Under the pieces are notes generated by a model. That model had not been told where the DNA came from, searched no databases, and saw only the letters and a program-made list of their open reading frames with translations. From assembly GCF_001667185.1 (NCBI RefSeq), contig NZ_LZIC01000056.1, positions 1 to 38,581 on the forward strand: a stretch of 38,581 nucleotides of DNA, given 5' to 3'. The position numbers were made by a program, and so were the translations under genes. The stretch's first letter is position 1. Each line of letters begins with the position of its first letter. This document shows, in pieces, positions 16,461-25,434 of the stretch. Source of the DNA: Mycobacterium sp. 852002-50816_SCH5313054-b. GTDB lineage: Bacteria; Actinomycetota; Actinomycetes; Mycobacteriales; Mycobacteriaceae.

Positions 16461-17477
16461 GTGCGGTTAGGCGTGCTCGACGTGGGTAGCAACACGGTCC
16501 ACCTGTTGGTGGTCGATGCCCACCGCGGCGGGCACCCGACGCCGATGAGTTCGACGAAGGCCACGCTGCGGCTCTCCGAGTCGATCGACAGCTCCGGGAA
16601 GATCACCAAGCGCGGCGCCGACAAGTTGGTTTCGACGATCAACGAGTTCGCCAAGATCGCGGACAGCTCCGGCTGCAAGGAGCTGATGGCCTTCGCCACC
16701 TCGGCGGTCCGCGACGCCGAGAATTCCGACGATGTGTTGTCCCGGGTGCGAAAAGAAGCCGGCGTCGAGCTGCAGGTGCTGACCGGGGTCGACGAGTCGC
16801 GGCTGACCTTCCTCGCGGTGCGCCGGTGGTACGGGTGGAGCGCCGGGCGGATCATCAACCTCGACATCGGCGGCGGATCGCTGGAACTGTCCAGCGGCGT
16901 CGACGAGGAGCCCGACATCGCGTTGTCGTTGCCGCTGGGCGCGGGGCGATTGACCCGCGAATGGCTGCCCGACGACCCGCCCGGGCGGCGACGGGTGGGG
17001 ATGCTGCGCGACTGGCTGGACGCCGAGCTGGCGGAATCGGCCGTGGCGGTGCTCGAAGCCGGCGCTCCCGACCTCGCGGTCGCCACGTCGAAGACGTTCC
17101 GTTCGCTGGCCCGCCTCACCGGGGCCGCTCCCTCTGCGGCGGGACCGCGGGCCAAGAGGACGCTGACCGAAAACGGCCTCAGGCAACTCATAGCTTTCAT
17201 CTCTAGGATGACCACCGCTGACCGGGCCGAACTGGAAGGAGTGAGCGCCGAGCGGGCGCCGCAGATCGTGGCGGGTGCGCTGGTAGCCGAGGCAAGTATG
17301 CGAGCGCTGTCGATCGAAGCCGTGGATATCTGCCCGTGGGCATTACGGGAAGGTCTCATCTTGCGCAAACTCGACAGCGAAGCTGATGGAACTGCGCTCT
17401 TCGGGAATTCGGTGCGCGATGCTGGAGGTCAGAAAGCTGATCGGAACGCGAACCGATCGAGAGGCGACAAATCATGA
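16461..17477 (+). CDS. ppx: Ppx/GppA-family exopolyphosphatase
   Basis: A 338-residue member of the ASKHA phosphatase superfamily, corresponding to Rv0496 (PPX1), which hydrolyses short-chain polyphosphate in M. tuberculosis. The two phosphate-binding loops are visible: [11 protein letters not shown] at the N-terminus and [11 protein letters not shown] near residue 135. The [14 protein letters not shown] block is also conserved. It lacks the extra C-terminal HD-like domain of E. coli PPX, as expected for the short actinobacterial form. It heads a run of co-directional genes and overlaps the next one by 4 nt. Its position near senX3-regX3 fits phosphate metabolism, though it is a separate transcription unit. 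Confidence 0.94.
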   Translation: MRLGVLDVGSNTVHLLVVDAHRGGHPTPMSSTKATLRLSESIDSSGKITKRGADKLVSTINEFAKIADSSGCKELMAFATSAVRDAENSDDVLSRVRKEAGVELQVLTGVDESRLTFLAVRRWYGWSAGRIINLDIGGGSLELSSGVDEEPDIALSLPLGAGRLTREWLPDDPPGRRRVGMLRDWLDAELAESAVAVLEAGAPDLAVATSKTFRSLARLTGAAPSAAGPRAKRTLTENGLRQLIAFISRMTTADRAELEGVSAERAPQIVAGALVAEASMRALSIEAVDICPWALREGLILRKLDSEADGTALFGNSVRDAGGQKADRNANRSRGDKS

Positions 17478-18433
17478 CCGGACCACACTCCGAGACCGAG
17501 AGCCCCGGCACCCGGCCGATCTCGGTGGCCGAATTGCTGGCCAGGAATGGAACGATCGGCGCCCCGGCGGTCACCCGGCGGCGCCGCCGCCGGCGCGGCG
17601 ACAGCGACGCGGTCACGGTCGCCGAGCTCACCGGTGAGATTCCGGTCATCCGCGACGACGACGACCACGACATCACCGACGAGGCGGCGCCCGGGGCGGT
17701 CCAGGTCGCCGAGCCGGCCCCCGAGCAGCCCGCTGCGGACCGGCCCACGTCGGCGTACTGGGCCGAACCCGAGCCGCGCTGGCCCACGTCGCCGCCCCAA
17801 CCCTCACGTTTATCCGGCCCGGAGCGCAGCGCCTACCCGCGGCCCCTGCCGCACGCCGATGCCCCCGTCGACGCCGCCCAGTCCGGCGCCGAGGACATGA
17901 GCCCGGACCCGCTGGACCATTACGCCGACGCCCCGGTGGACGTGACGGACTCCGAGGTGCGCGAAGCCGAACCCGCGTCCGAGGATTCCGCGTTCGTGCG
18001 CTCCTTCCTGCACTCGGATTCCACCCTGTTCGGCGGGCAGACGCTCGCCGACGAGGTGGCCCGGCGGCGCGGCGCGGAGCCGGGCGCGCAGGAAGAGCGC
18101 GACGACGACCGCCGCGGCATCGCAGCCCAGCGCGCGGGTGAGGTGCCGCACGAGGCGCCCGGCCGGCTCGGGGCGCTGTGGCGCGGCTGCCTGACCGTGT
18201 TCCAGTCGATCCTGGCGGTCGCGTTCGGGGCCGGGCTGTTCGTCGCGTTCGACGAGCTGTGGCGCTGGAACAGCATCGTGGCATTGGTGCTCTCGGTGCT
18301 GGTCATCCTCGGCCTGGTGGTGGGGGTGCGCGTGGTGCGCAAAACCGAGGACATCGCCAGCACGTTGATCGCCGTCGCGGTGGGGGCGCTGATCACCCTG
18401 GGGCCGCTGGTCCTGTCGCTACAGTCGGGCTAG
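17474..18433 (+). CDS. Conserved transmembrane protein, Rv0497 homologue
   Basis: A 319-residue protein with a long disordered N-terminal part and a membrane C-terminus. Residues 1-235 are rich in Pro, Asp, Glu and Arg, with a basic [11 protein letters not shown] patch near residue 38 after the conserved [11 protein letters not shown]. Three hydrophobic segments follow (about 240-260, 265-287 and 297-316). The [10 protein letters not shown] box recurs in other actinobacterial envelope proteins. The ATG overlaps the ppx stop. The topology suggests a large cytoplasmic tail that may bind a partner or be phosphorylated; the function is unknown. Confidence 0.88.
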   Translation: MTGPHSETESPGTRPISVAELLARNGTIGAPAVTRRRRRRRGDSDAVTVAELTGEIPVIRDDDDHDITDEAAPGAVQVAEPAPEQPAADRPTSAYWAEPEPRWPTSPPQPSRLSGPERSAYPRPLPHADAPVDAAQSGAEDMSPDPLDHYADAPVDVTDSEVREAEPASEDSAFVRSFLHSDSTLFGGQTLADEVARRRGAEPGAQEERDDDRRGIAAQRAGEVPHEAPGRLGALWRGCLTVFQSILAVAFGAGLFVAFDELWRWNSIVALVLSVLVILGLVVGVRVVRKTEDIASTLIAVAVGALITLGPLVLSLQSG

Positions 18434-18463
18434 CCGGATCCACTCAAGAACCCACCCAGACCA

Positions 18464-19306
18464 TTGCGCCCAGCAATCAAAGTCGGCCTGTCGACGGCCT
18501 CGGTGTACCCGTTGCGGGCCGAGGCCGCGTTCGAGTACGCCGACCGGCTCGGTTACGACGGCGTCGAGCTGATGGTGTGGAGCGAGTCGGTCAGCCAGGA
18601 CATCGGCGCCGTCAAGAAGCTGTCCCGGCGCTATCGCGTCCCGGTGCTGTCCGTGCACGCGCCCTGCCTGCTGATCTCGCAGCGGGTGTGGGGCGCCAAC
18701 CCGATTCTCAAGCTGGACCGCAGCGTGCGGGCCGCCGAACAGCTCGACGCGCAGACCGTCGTGGTGCATCCGCCGTTTCGCTGGCAACGGCGCTACGCGG
18801 AGGGGTTCAGCGACCAGGTCGCCGCCTTGGAGGCATCCAGCGACGTGAAGGTCGCCGTGGAGAACATGTTCCCCTTCCGGGCGGACCGGTTCTTCGGGGC
18901 CGGGCAGTCACTGGAACGGATGCGCAGGCGCGGCGGCGGACCGGGCCCGGCGATCTCGGCGTTCGCGCCGTCCTACGACCCGCTGGACGGCAACCACGCG
19001 AACTACACGCTGGATCTGTCCCACACGGCTACCGCGGGCTCCGACTCCCTGGACATGGCCGAGCGGATGGGCGAGGGCCTGACCCACCTGCACCTGTGTG
19101 ACGGCAGCGGCCTGCCCGCCGACGAGCACCTGGTGCCCGGGCGCGGCACCCAGCCCACCGCCGAGGTGTGCCAGATGCTGGCCGGTAGCCGCTTCTCCGG
19201 CCACGTGATCTTGGAGGTGTCCACGTCGAGCGCGCGCAGTGCCAGCGAGCGCGAAAGCATGCTCGCCGAATCGTTGCAGTTCGCGCGCACGCACCTGCTG
19301 CGCTGA
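18464..19306 (+). CDS. Xylose isomerase-like TIM-barrel protein, Rv0498 homologue
   Basis: A 280-residue protein of the AP endonuclease 2/xylose isomerase-like TIM-barrel superfamily. Metal-type ligands are spread along the barrel: E35 in GVELMVW, SVHAP, VVHPPFR, VAVENMFPF, LDLSHT, HLHLCDGSG and VILEVST. Members include sugar isomerases, epimerases and endonuclease IV; this branch has no assigned substrate. The TTG at 18464 is chosen because the product matches the Rv0498 N-terminus (MRPAIKVGLSTASVYPL). No clear ribosome site is visible, so translation may depend on coupling 30 nt after the preceding stop. Confidence 0.88.
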   Translation: MRPAIKVGLSTASVYPLRAEAAFEYADRLGYDGVELMVWSESVSQDIGAVKKLSRRYRVPVLSVHAPCLLISQRVWGANPILKLDRSVRAAEQLDAQTVVVHPPFRWQRRYAEGFSDQVAALEASSDVKVAVENMFPFRADRFFGAGQSLERMRRRGGGPGPAISAFAPSYDPLDGNHANYTLDLSHTATAGSDSLDMAERMGEGLTHLHLCDGSGLPADEHLVPGRGTQPTAEVCQMLAGSRFSGHVILEVSTSSARSASERESMLAESLQFARTHLLR

Positions 19307-19342
19307 GCTGCCCGCAAAACCCAGGAAGAACTCGGGAGAACC

Positions 19343-20170
19343 TTGAACGCGTTATTCACCACCGCAATGACCTTGCGGAAGGTCAGCCCCGGCGTCTTCG
19401 AGGGGGAGCTGGACAAGCACTGGACCATCGGACCGAAGGTGCACGGCGGCGCGATGCTGGCGCTGTGCGCCAACGCCGCCCGCACCGCGTGCGGTGGGCA
19501 GCCGGCGGGACCCGAGCCGGTTGCCGTGTCGGCGAGCTTCCTGTCGGCGCCGGACCCGGGGCCCATGCAGCTGCTGACCTCTTTCCGCAAGCGCGGCCGC
19601 CGGATCAGCGTCGTCGACGTCGAGCTCATGCAGGGTGAGCGCACCGCGGTGCACGCCGTCGTCAACCTCGGGCAGCCGGAGCACTTTCCGCCCGGCGCCG
19701 CCACCGCACCGCTGTTGTCGGCGAACCCGGTGCTGGATCTGATGGCGCCCGAACCGCCCGACGACGTCGAACCCATCGGGCCCGGCCACCCGCTGGCCGG
19801 GCTGGTGCATCTGGGCGAGGGATGCGACGTGCGGCCGCTGTTGTCGACGATGCGGCCCAGCAACGGGCACCCGCCGATGATCCAGATGTGGGCACGCCCC
19901 CGTGGCGCGGCTCCCGACGCGCTGTTCGCGCTCATGTGTGGCGATCTGTCGGCGCCGGTGACCTTCGCCGTGGACCGCACCGGCTGGGCGCCCACCATCC
20001 AGCTGACGGCCTTCCTGCGCGCCCTGCCCGCCGACGGCTGGCTGCGGATCATCGCGACCTGCATGGAGATCGGGCACGACTGGTTCGACGAGGACCACAT
20101 CGTCGTCGATCGCCTCGGCCGCCTGGTGGTGCAGGCACGGCAGCTGGCGATGGTGCCCGCCGCCCGCTAG
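19343..20170 (+). CDS. Acyl-CoA thioesterase-like double-hotdog protein, Rv0499 homologue
   Basis: A 275-residue protein of the TesB-like thioesterase superfamily. The first hotdog (about 1-115) contains KVHGGAMLALCANAA, the central helix with a Gly-Gly turn typical of the fold. The second hotdog (about 145-270) contains FAVDRTGWAPTIQLTAFLRALPADGWL, typical of the C-terminal half of these enzymes. The acyl substrate is unknown. The TTG start at 19343 has a GGGAG ribosome site at 19334-19338. It stands 36 nt after the preceding gene and just before proC in the same direction. Confidence 0.86.
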   Translation: MNALFTTAMTLRKVSPGVFEGELDKHWTIGPKVHGGAMLALCANAARTACGGQPAGPEPVAVSASFLSAPDPGPMQLLTSFRKRGRRISVVDVELMQGERTAVHAVVNLGQPEHFPPGAATAPLLSANPVLDLMAPEPPDDVEPIGPGHPLAGLVHLGEGCDVRPLLSTMRPSNGHPPMIQMWARPRGAAPDALFALMCGDLSAPVTFAVDRTGWAPTIQLTAFLRALPADGWLRIIATCMEIGHDWFDEDHIVVDRLGRLVVQARQLAMVPAAR

Positions 20171-20189
20171 CCAACGGGCGGTGTCTGGA

Positions 20190-21074
20190 ATGCTTTCCGC
20201 CATGGCAAGAATCGCGATCATCGGCGGCGGCAGCATCGGCGAGGCGTTGCTGTCGGGCCTGCTGCGCGCGGGCCGGCAGGTCAAAGACCTGGTGGTGGCC
20301 GAACGGATGTCCGAACGCGCCGAGTACCTGGCCGACACCTATTCGGTGCGCGTGGCCTCGGTGAGCGACGCGGTGGACAACGCGACCTTCGTCGTCGTGG
20401 CGGTGAAGCCGGCCGACGTCGACACCGTGATGGGGGAACTGGCCCGTGCGGCCGCCGAAGCCGAGACCGACAGCGCCGAGCAGGTTTTCGTCACCGTAGC
20501 GGCGGGCATCACGATCGGCTACTTCGAATCCAAGCTGCCGGCCGGAACGCCGGTGGTCCGGGCGATGCCGAACGCCGCGGCGTTGGTGGGCGCGGGGGTG
20601 ACCGCGCTGGCCAAGGGCCGCTTCGTGACCGAACCACAGCTGGAAGAAGTCTCGGCCCTGTTCGACTCCGTCGGCGGCGTGCTGACCGTCCCGGAGTCCC
20701 AGATGGACGCCGTGACCGCGCTGTCGGGTTCCGGCCCGGCCTATTTCTTCTTGATGGTCGAGGCCCTGGTGGACGCGGGCGTGGCGGCGGGCCTGAGCCG
20801 CTCGGTCGCCACCGACCTGACGGCGCAGACGATGGCCGGCTCGGCGGCGATGCTGCTCGAGCGCATGGATTCCGATCGATCGGCCGAGGGGGAGGCGCTG
20901 GGGACCCGAGCGGACGCCACGGCGGCGCAGCTGCGCGCGACGGTCACGTCGCCCGGGGGCACCACCGCCGCTGCGCTGCGCGAACTGGAACGAGGGGGGT
21001 TGCGGGTGGCCGTCGACGCGGCCGTGCAGGCCGCAAAAAGGCGGTCTGAGCAGCTAAGAATTACATCGGAATAA
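20190..21074 (+). CDS. proC: Pyrroline-5-carboxylate reductase
   Basis: Catalyses the last step of proline synthesis, NAD(P)H-dependent reduction of pyrroline-5-carboxylate, in the cytosol. The 294-residue protein has the N-terminal dinucleotide loop IIGGGSIGEALLSGLL, VVAVKPADV and the RAMPNAAALVGAG block. The C-terminal dimer domain carries the family signature around SGSGPAYFF and the TSPGGTT AALREL stretch. ATG 20190 aligns with the H37Rv start; GTG 20181 and ATG 20202 are in-frame alternatives. It lies 19 nt after the thioesterase-like gene and probably belongs to the same transcript. Confidence 0.95.
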   Translation: MLSAMARIAIIGGGSIGEALLSGLLRAGRQVKDLVVAERMSERAEYLADTYSVRVASVSDAVDNATFVVVAVKPADVDTVMGELARAAAEAETDSAEQVFVTVAAGITIGYFESKLPAGTPVVRAMPNAAALVGAGVTALAKGRFVTEPQLEEVSALFDSVGGVLTVPESQMDAVTALSGSGPAYFFLMVEALVDAGVAAGLSRSVATDLTAQTMAGSAAMLLERMDSDRSAEGEALGTRADATAAQLRATVTSPGGTTAAALRELERGGLRVAVDAAVQAAKRRSEQLRITSE

Positions 21075-21131
21075 TTCACGATTTCCGGATTGATTATCCC
21101 TCACCAGTACCATTAACCCCACTAGTCCCGC

Positions 21132-21137
21132 TATTCT
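21132..21137 (+). promoter_or_regulatory. Weak candidate -10 box for the BldC-like gene
   Basis: TATTCT lies in an unusually AT-rich stretch (about 21055-21145) between proC and the BldC-like gene. If used, it would give a leader of about 70 nt. No good -35 hexamer is visible, so this is tentative. Confidence 0.3.
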
Positions 21138-21214
21138 CCTCTTTGTATGCACGTGTGGGTGCCGGCGGAGGGGAAGCCGCTGGCATTGCGCGGGCCTGAC
21201 ACGATTGGGTTGCG

Positions 21215-21472
21215 ATGACGTCTACGAACGGGCCATCGGCACGAGATTCCGCTGGTAAAGGGCGGGACTCCGGTTCCGGCGATGGCCAGCAGGCCAGGAC
21301 ACAATTTTTGACCGTCGCGGAGGTGGCGGCACTGATGCGCGTCTCCAAGATGACGGTGTACCGGCTGGTGCACAACGGCGAGCTGCCGGCGGTTCGGGTT
21401 GGGCGATCCTTCCGGGTGCACGCCAAGGCCGTCCACGACATGCTGGAGACGTCGTACTTCGACGCGGGCTGA
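21215..21472 (+). CDS. BldC/MerR-like small DNA-binding protein, Rv0500A homologue
   Basis: An 85-residue protein. The first 30 residues are polar and probably disordered. Residues 31-80 form a HTH_17/MerR-like winged helix: FLTVAEVAALMRVSKMTVYR, then LVHNGELPAVRVGRSFRV. Database pipelines often label this fold as an excisionase, but no prophage or integrase is nearby, and the sequence is closer to the actinobacterial developmental regulator BldC. It sits upstream of the ribosomal protein gene bS22 and may regulate it or neighbouring genes. The targets are unknown. Confidence 0.88.
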   Translation: MTSTNGPSARDSAGKGRDSGSGDGQQARTQFLTVAEVAALMRVSKMTVYRLVHNGELPAVRVGRSFRVHAKAVHDMLETSYFDAG

Positions 21473-21494
21473 CCCACCGCCCTGCGCCGCCGGT

Positions 21495-21525
21495 TTGGTG
21501 TTCTGAGCTGACTGCCGGGTAAAGT
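21495..21525 (+). promoter_or_regulatory. Putative promoter of the bS22 gene
   Basis: TTGGTG (21495-21500) and TAAAGT (21520-21525) separated by 19 bp could serve as -35 and -10 boxes, giving a leader of about 40 nt. The -10 sits inside an imperfect dyad, CCGGGTAAAGTATCCGG, which could be an operator. Confidence 0.4.
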
Positions 21526-21570
21526 ATCCGGGTCAGGTAGGAGCAGGTCACCGGTCAGATAGCGGAGTTC

Positions 21571-21672
21571 ATGGGTTCAGTAATCAAGAAGCGGCGCAAG
21601 CGCATGTCGAAGAAGAAGCACCGCAAGCTGCTGCGTCGCACCAGGGTGCAGCGCAGAAAACTTGGCAAGTAA
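21571..21672 (+). CDS. Mycobacterial small ribosomal subunit protein bS22 (33 aa), Rv0500B homologue
   Basis: A 33-residue, extremely basic peptide from ATG 21571 to TAA 21672, beginning [19 protein letters not shown] and ending RRKLGK. More than half of its residues are Lys or Arg. It matches Rv0500B, and the M. smegmatis counterpart was identified as the ribosomal protein bS22 in 70S cryo-EM structures. It resembles the C-terminal AURKAIP1/Cox24 domain of mitochondrial ribosomes. A GCGGAG ribosome site precedes the ATG by 3 nt. It is too short for most gene-calling thresholds. Confidence 0.92.
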
Positions 21673-21731
21673 GCCCAAGTAAGCCCAGCCGATCGTCGCG
21701 TCGCCGTAACGCCGCCGTCTCTCCCGCCCGT

Positions 21732-21737
21732 TAGGCT
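21732..21737 (+). promoter_or_regulatory. Putative -10 box of galE2
   Basis: TAGGCT ends exactly 6 nt before the GTG at 21744, predicting a leaderless mRNA. No Shine-Dalgarno precedes the GTG. Confidence 0.55.
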
Positions 21738-21743
21738 GTTTGG

Positions 21744-22859
21744 GTGGATCAGTCGAGTGGGGAAGGTGCCGGCACTTCCGGCACCGTGCACTACCCCAAA
21801 GTTGTGCTCGTCACCGGCGCGTGCCGGTTTCTGGGCGGCTACCTGACTGCCCGGCTCGCGCAGAACCCCTTGATCAAGGGGGTCATCGCGGTGGACGCGA
21901 TCGCCCCTAGCAAGGACATGCTGCGCCGCATGGGCCGCGCCGAGTTCGTCCGCGCAGACATTCGTAATCCCTTCATTGCCAAGGTGATTCGCAACGGCGA
22001 AGTCGACACGGTGGTGCACGCCGCGGCGGCGTCGTACGCGCCGCGATCCGGTGGCAGCGCGGCGCTGAAGGAAATCAACGTGATGGGCGCGATGCAACTT
22101 TTCGCGGCCTGTCAGAAGGCGCCCTCGGTGCGCCGCGTCATCCTCAAGTCGACCTCCGAGGTGTACGGGTCGAGCGCGCACGATCCGGTCATGTTCACCG
22201 AGGACAGCAGCAGCCGCCGGCCCTTCCGGGACGGATTCGCGAAGGACAGCCTCGACATCGAGGGTTACGTGCGCGGGCTGGGGCGGCGGCGCCCCGATAT
22301 CGCGGTGACGATTCTGCGGCTGGCCAACATGATCGGCCCGGCGATGGACACGTCGCTGTCGCGATATCTGGCCGGGCCGTTGGTCCCGACCATGTTCGGC
22401 CGCGACGCGCGATTGCAGCTGCTGCACGAGCAGGACGCGCTGGGCGCCCTGGAGCGCGCGGCGATGGCGGGCAAGGCCGGCACGTTCAACATCGGCGCCG
22501 ACGGCATCATCATGCTGTCGCAGGCGATCCGGCGGGCGGGCCGAATCCCCGTGCCGGTGCCCGGTTTTGGCGTGTGGGCGCTGGATTCGCTGAGACGGGC
22601 TAACCGATATACCGAGATCACTCGCGATCAGTTCGAGTATTTGAGTTACGGCCGCGTCATGGACACCACGAGGATGCGGACGGAGCTCGGCTACCAGCCG
22701 AAATGGACGACGGCCGGGGCGTTCGACGACTACGTCCGCGGCCGTGGCCTGACTCCCATAATCGCCCCTGATCGGGTACGCTCCCTGGAGGGTCGCGCCA
22801 TAGCGTTAGCGCAGCGCTGGGGAAGCCGAAATGCAATTCCATGGGGTGGGGGCAGGTAG
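21744..22859 (+). CDS. galE2: Extended SDR (GalE2-type NAD-dependent epimerase-like protein)
   Basis: A 371-residue Rossmann-fold protein annotated as a UDP-glucose 4-epimerase homologue in M. tuberculosis. The nucleotide loop reads TGACRFLGG, with R28 in place of the middle Gly of GxxGxxG. STSEVYG (136-142) matches the epimerase Ser region, but the active-site YxxxK is replaced by Y175-VRG-L179. Missing the lysine argues against ordinary epimerase chemistry; it may have a binding or different catalytic role. The same residues are present in the H37Rv protein as I remember it, so this is conserved and not decay. The next gene starts 5 nt after its stop, suggesting one operon. Confidence 0.88.
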   Translation: MDQSSGEGAGTSGTVHYPKVVLVTGACRFLGGYLTARLAQNPLIKGVIAVDAIAPSKDMLRRMGRAEFVRADIRNPFIAKVIRNGEVDTVVHAAAASYAPRSGGSAALKEINVMGAMQLFAACQKAPSVRRVILKSTSEVYGSSAHDPVMFTEDSSSRRPFRDGFAKDSLDIEGYVRGLGRRRPDIAVTILRLANMIGPAMDTSLSRYLAGPLVPTMFGRDARLQLLHEQDALGALERAAMAGKAGTFNIGADGIIMLSQAIRRAGRIPVPVPGFGVWALDSLRRANRYTEITRDQFEYLSYGRVMDTTRMRTELGYQPKWTTAGAFDDYVRGRGLTPIIAPDRVRSLEGRAIALAQRWGSRNAIPWGGGR

Positions 22860-22864
22860 GTATC

Positions 22865-23932
22865 GTGGCTGGCGAAACCAGAGCGAACGTCATTCCACTG
22901 CATACGAATCGGGGTCGGGTAGCAGCGCGCCGTAGAGCCGATCAGCGGGCTGAGTCGTCCCGTCAACATCCCTCCTTGCTCTCGGATCCGCACGGTCGCG
23001 CGTCGGCCGAACAGATCGCCGCGGTCGTTCGCGAAATCGACGAACACCGCCGCGCCGCCGGCGCCACGTCCACGGCCGAGGCGCCGCTCAACGACCTCGC
23101 GCAGAAGGTCGCCGCGGTCGCGGGCTTCCTGCGGCAGCGGTTCATGGGCGACTACACCGTCGACGAGTTCGGCTTCGATCCGCACTTCAACAGCGCGATC
23201 GTTCGGCCTTTGCTGCGCTTCTTCTTCCGGTCGTGGTTCCGGGTCGAGGTCAGTGGCATCGAGAACCTGCCGAGCGACGGCGCCGCGTTGGTGGTGGCCA
23301 ATCACGCCGGGGTGTTGCCGTTCGACGGGCTGATGCTGTCGGTGGCGGTGCACGACGAGCACCCCGCGCAGCGCGACCTGCGGCTGCTGGCCGCCGATAT
23401 GGTGTTCGACCTGCCCGTGGTCGGCGAAGCCGCCCGCAAGGCGGGCCACACCATGGCCTGCGCGACGGACGCGCATCGCCTGCTGGCGGCCGGCGAGCTC
23501 ACCGCGGTGTTCCCCGAGGGCTACAAGGGGCTGGGCAAGCGCTTCGAGGACCGCTACCGGTTGCAGCGATTCGGGCGCGGCGGCTTCGTGACGGCGGCGC
23601 TGCGCACCAAGGCCCCGATCGTCCCGTGCTCGATCGTCGGCTCCGAAGAGATCTACCCGATGCTCACCGACGTCAAGCTGCTGGCGCGGCTGTTCGGGTT
23701 GCCGTACTTCCCGGTCACCCCGTTGTTCCCGCTGGCCGGGCCCGCGGGTCTGGTGCCGCTGCCGTCGAAGTGGCGCATCGCGTTCGGTGAGCCGATCTAC
23801 ACGAACGACTACGCCGCGTCCGACGCCGAGGACCCGATGGTCACCTTCGAGTTGACCGATCAGGTGCGCGAAACGATCCAGCAGACGCTGTACCGCCTGC
23901 TGGCCGGCCGCCGCAACATCTTCTTCGGCTGA
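22865..23932 (+). CDS. Membrane-associated acyltransferase (PlsC/LPLAT superfamily), Rv0502 homologue
   Basis: A 355-residue glycerolipid-acyltransferase-like protein. A basic polar N-terminus (1-60) precedes the acyltransferase domain. Motif I reads NHAGVLPFD, an expanded form of HX4D as seen in the TMEM68/DGAT2-like branch. FPEGYKG supplies the EG block for glycerophosphate binding, and VPCSIVG the Pro motif. A hydrophobic segment around PYFPVTPLFPLAGPAGLVPLP may associate with membrane. The acyl acceptor is unknown. GTG 22865 follows AGGTAGG, a good ribosome site; an in-frame ATG at 22841 lies inside galE2. It is convergent with cmaA2 (8-nt gap). Confidence 0.9.
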   Translation: MAGETRANVIPLHTNRGRVAARRRADQRAESSRQHPSLLSDPHGRASAEQIAAVVREIDEHRRAAGATSTAEAPLNDLAQKVAAVAGFLRQRFMGDYTVDEFGFDPHFNSAIVRPLLRFFFRSWFRVEVSGIENLPSDGAALVVANHAGVLPFDGLMLSVAVHDEHPAQRDLRLLAADMVFDLPVVGEAARKAGHTMACATDAHRLLAAGELTAVFPEGYKGLGKRFEDRYRLQRFGRGGFVTAALRTKAPIVPCSIVGSEEIYPMLTDVKLLARLFGLPYFPVTPLFPLAGPAGLVPLPSKWRIAFGEPIYTNDYAASDAEDPMVTFELTDQVRETIQQTLYRLLAGRRNIFFG

Positions 23933-23940
23933 GCTTTTCG

Positions 23941-24867
23941 CTACTTGACCATGGTGAACTGGCACACGTTCGTGTAGCCGTCGCGGAACAGGTCCGAGCA
24001 GCCCCGCAGGTAGTGCAGGTAGATGTCGTAGGTCTCCTGACCCTTGAGCGCGATCGCCTCGTCCTTGTGGGCCTCGAGAGCGTCCGCCCAGGCCGTCAGC
24101 GTCGGAACGTAGTTCTTGCCGATGAAGTGATGGCGCTCGATCGTGAAACCGGCCTCGGTGGAGTACCGGTCGACCTGCTCGACCTGGGGCAACCTACCGC
24201 CCGGGTAGATCTCCCGCAGGATGAAACTGATGAACCGCAGCAGGCTCATCGTGGTCTTCAGGCCCATCGCCTTGCCCTCCTCGGCGGTGGGCACCACGAT
24301 GCTGTGCAGCAGCATCCGGCCGTCGTCGGGCAGCAAGTTGTAGAACTTCTTGAAGAAGACGCCATAACGCTCGTATCCGGCGTCGCCGGCTCCGTCGGCG
24401 AAGTGCTCGAACGCGCCCAGCGACACGATGCGGTCGATCGGCTCGTCGTCGGGGAATTCCTCCCAGCCCTGGATCCGCACCTCTTTGCGGCGGGGGCTGT
24501 CCATTTTGTCGAACTCGGCCACACAGTGGGCGTGCTGGTTCTCGCTCAGCGTCAGGCCGATGACGTTCACGTCGTATTCCGCGACGGCGTGGCGCATGGT
24601 CGAGCCCCAGCCGGAGCCGATGTCGAGCAGCGTCATGCCGGGCTCGAGGTTGAGCTTGTCGAGGGCGAGCTTGCGCTTGGCGTACTGGGCTTCTTCCAGC
24701 GTCTTGGTCAGATTCTGCGGATCCGGATTCTCGTCGAAGTAACCGCAGCTGTACGTCATCGACGGGTCGAGCCACAGCTTGAAAAACTCGTTCGATTTGT
24801 CGTAATGGGATCGGACTGCCTCGACCGGCGGCTTCAGCTGGGTTCCACCGGATTTATCCTGTGACAT
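23941..24867 (-). CDS. cmaA2: Mycolic acid cyclopropane synthase (CmaA2-like)
   Basis: A 308-residue SAM-dependent cyclopropane synthase acting on meromycolate chains bound to the AcpM carrier. It begins like H37Rv CmaA2 ([22 protein letters not shown]) and ends almost identically. Residues of the bicarbonate/active site are kept: C41 in TYSCGYF, E154 and H155 in GAFEHFADG. The SAM loop reads [10 protein letters not shown] with S85, where the family normally has Cys (GCGWG). An insertion of about six residues (NPDPQNLTK, 47-55) lengthens the loop after C41. CmaA2 makes trans cyclopropanes in M. tuberculosis, but paralogues are similar, so the exact product is uncertain. It follows hadD by 11 nt. 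Confidence 0.9.
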   Translation of the reverse strand: MSQDKSGGTQLKPPVEAVRSHYDKSNEFFKLWLDPSMTYSCGYFDENPDPQNLTKTLEEAQYAKRKLALDKLNLEPGMTLLDIGSGWGSTMRHAVAEYDVNVIGLTLSENQHAHCVAEFDKMDSPRRKEVRIQGWEEFPDDEPIDRIVSLGAFEHFADGAGDAGYERYGVFFKKFYNLLPDDGRMLLHSIVVPTAEEGKAMGLKTTMSLLRFISFILREIYPGGRLPQVEQVDRYSTEAGFTIERHHFIGKNYVPTLTAWADALEAHKDEAIALKGQETYDIYLHYLRGCSDLFRDGYTNVCQFTMVK

Positions 24868-24878
24868 TGGAATCGCCC

Positions 24879-25391
24879 CTACTTTCCGGCTGATATGGAT
24901 GCGACTGCGGCGACGGTTGCTTCAGCGCCAGCGTCCTGATTTGCGGCCTCCCCCAGCATCGTAACGACGCTCGTGACAACCGGGTTACCCTCGGCGTCTG
25001 TGACTTCGCTGCGGATCTCAACGACCACGGCGCCGTGGGATTCGATCACCGAGTCTAAATAGGTGTCGAAGTAGAGCTTATCGTGCGCCAGGATCGGGCG
25101 GTGAAACTGAAATTTCTGGTCGCGGTGCATGACCCGGGCAATGTTGATCGGGATGTCGAACTTGGTGAAAATCTCCAACTGCACGCGTCGGCCCGCGATG
25201 GCCAGGAAGGTCAGCGGCGCCACGAGTGCGGGATACCCCGCGGCGGCGGCGTCGGCCTCGCTGTAGTGCATCGGGTGATCGTCTTTGAGCGCCTGCGCGA
25301 ACTCCCGGATCTTCTCGCGCCCGACCTGAAAATAGTCCGGTGCCCGGTAGTGGCTGCCGATGAGGTCTTGGGCCGATTCTGGGATGGTCAT
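24879..25391 (-). CDS. hadD: MaoC-like (3R)-hydroxyacyl-ACP dehydratase subunit, HadD homologue
   Basis: A 170-residue hotdog protein of the HadA/HadC type corresponding to Rv0504c. HadD was shown in M. smegmatis to be a FAS-II protein needed for alpha- and epoxy-mycolates. The N-terminal half contains [20 protein letters not shown], matching the HadA-like non-catalytic hotdog; the catalytic D-x-x-x-x-H dyad of the hydratase 2 motif is not evident. It thus may need a partner subunit. The ATG at 25391 is preceded by GGGGAG at 8 nt. It shares a transcription unit with cmaA2, which fits joint mycolate modification. The last 25 residues are Ala-rich. Confidence 0.9.
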   Translation of the reverse strand: MTIPESAQDLIGSHYRAPDYFQVGREKIREFAQALKDDHPMHYSEADAAAAGYPALVAPLTFLAIAGRRVQLEIFTKFDIPINIARVMHRDQKFQFHRPILAHDKLYFDTYLDSVIESHGAVVVEIRSEVTDAEGNPVVTSVVTMLGEAANQDAGAEATVAAVASISAGK

Positions 25392-25428
25392 GACGCTTGC
25401 TCCCCGCTCGATTACGTCTCAGCGGCGC

Positions 25429-25434
25429 AGCCTA
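25429..25434 (-). promoter_or_regulatory. Candidate -10 box for hadD-cmaA2
   Basis: TAGGCT lies directly after the serB1 stop codon on the minus strand and would start transcription about 31 nt before the hadD ATG, leaving room for the GGGGAG ribosome site. The -35 region is poor. Confidence 0.35.

Noticed and set aside
21215..21472. Excisionase-like protein as a sign of a prophage or integrative element
   Set aside because: The HTH_17 fold is shared with BldC-like regulators; no integrase, attachment repeat or phage gene is nearby, and the neighbourhood is conserved with H37Rv.
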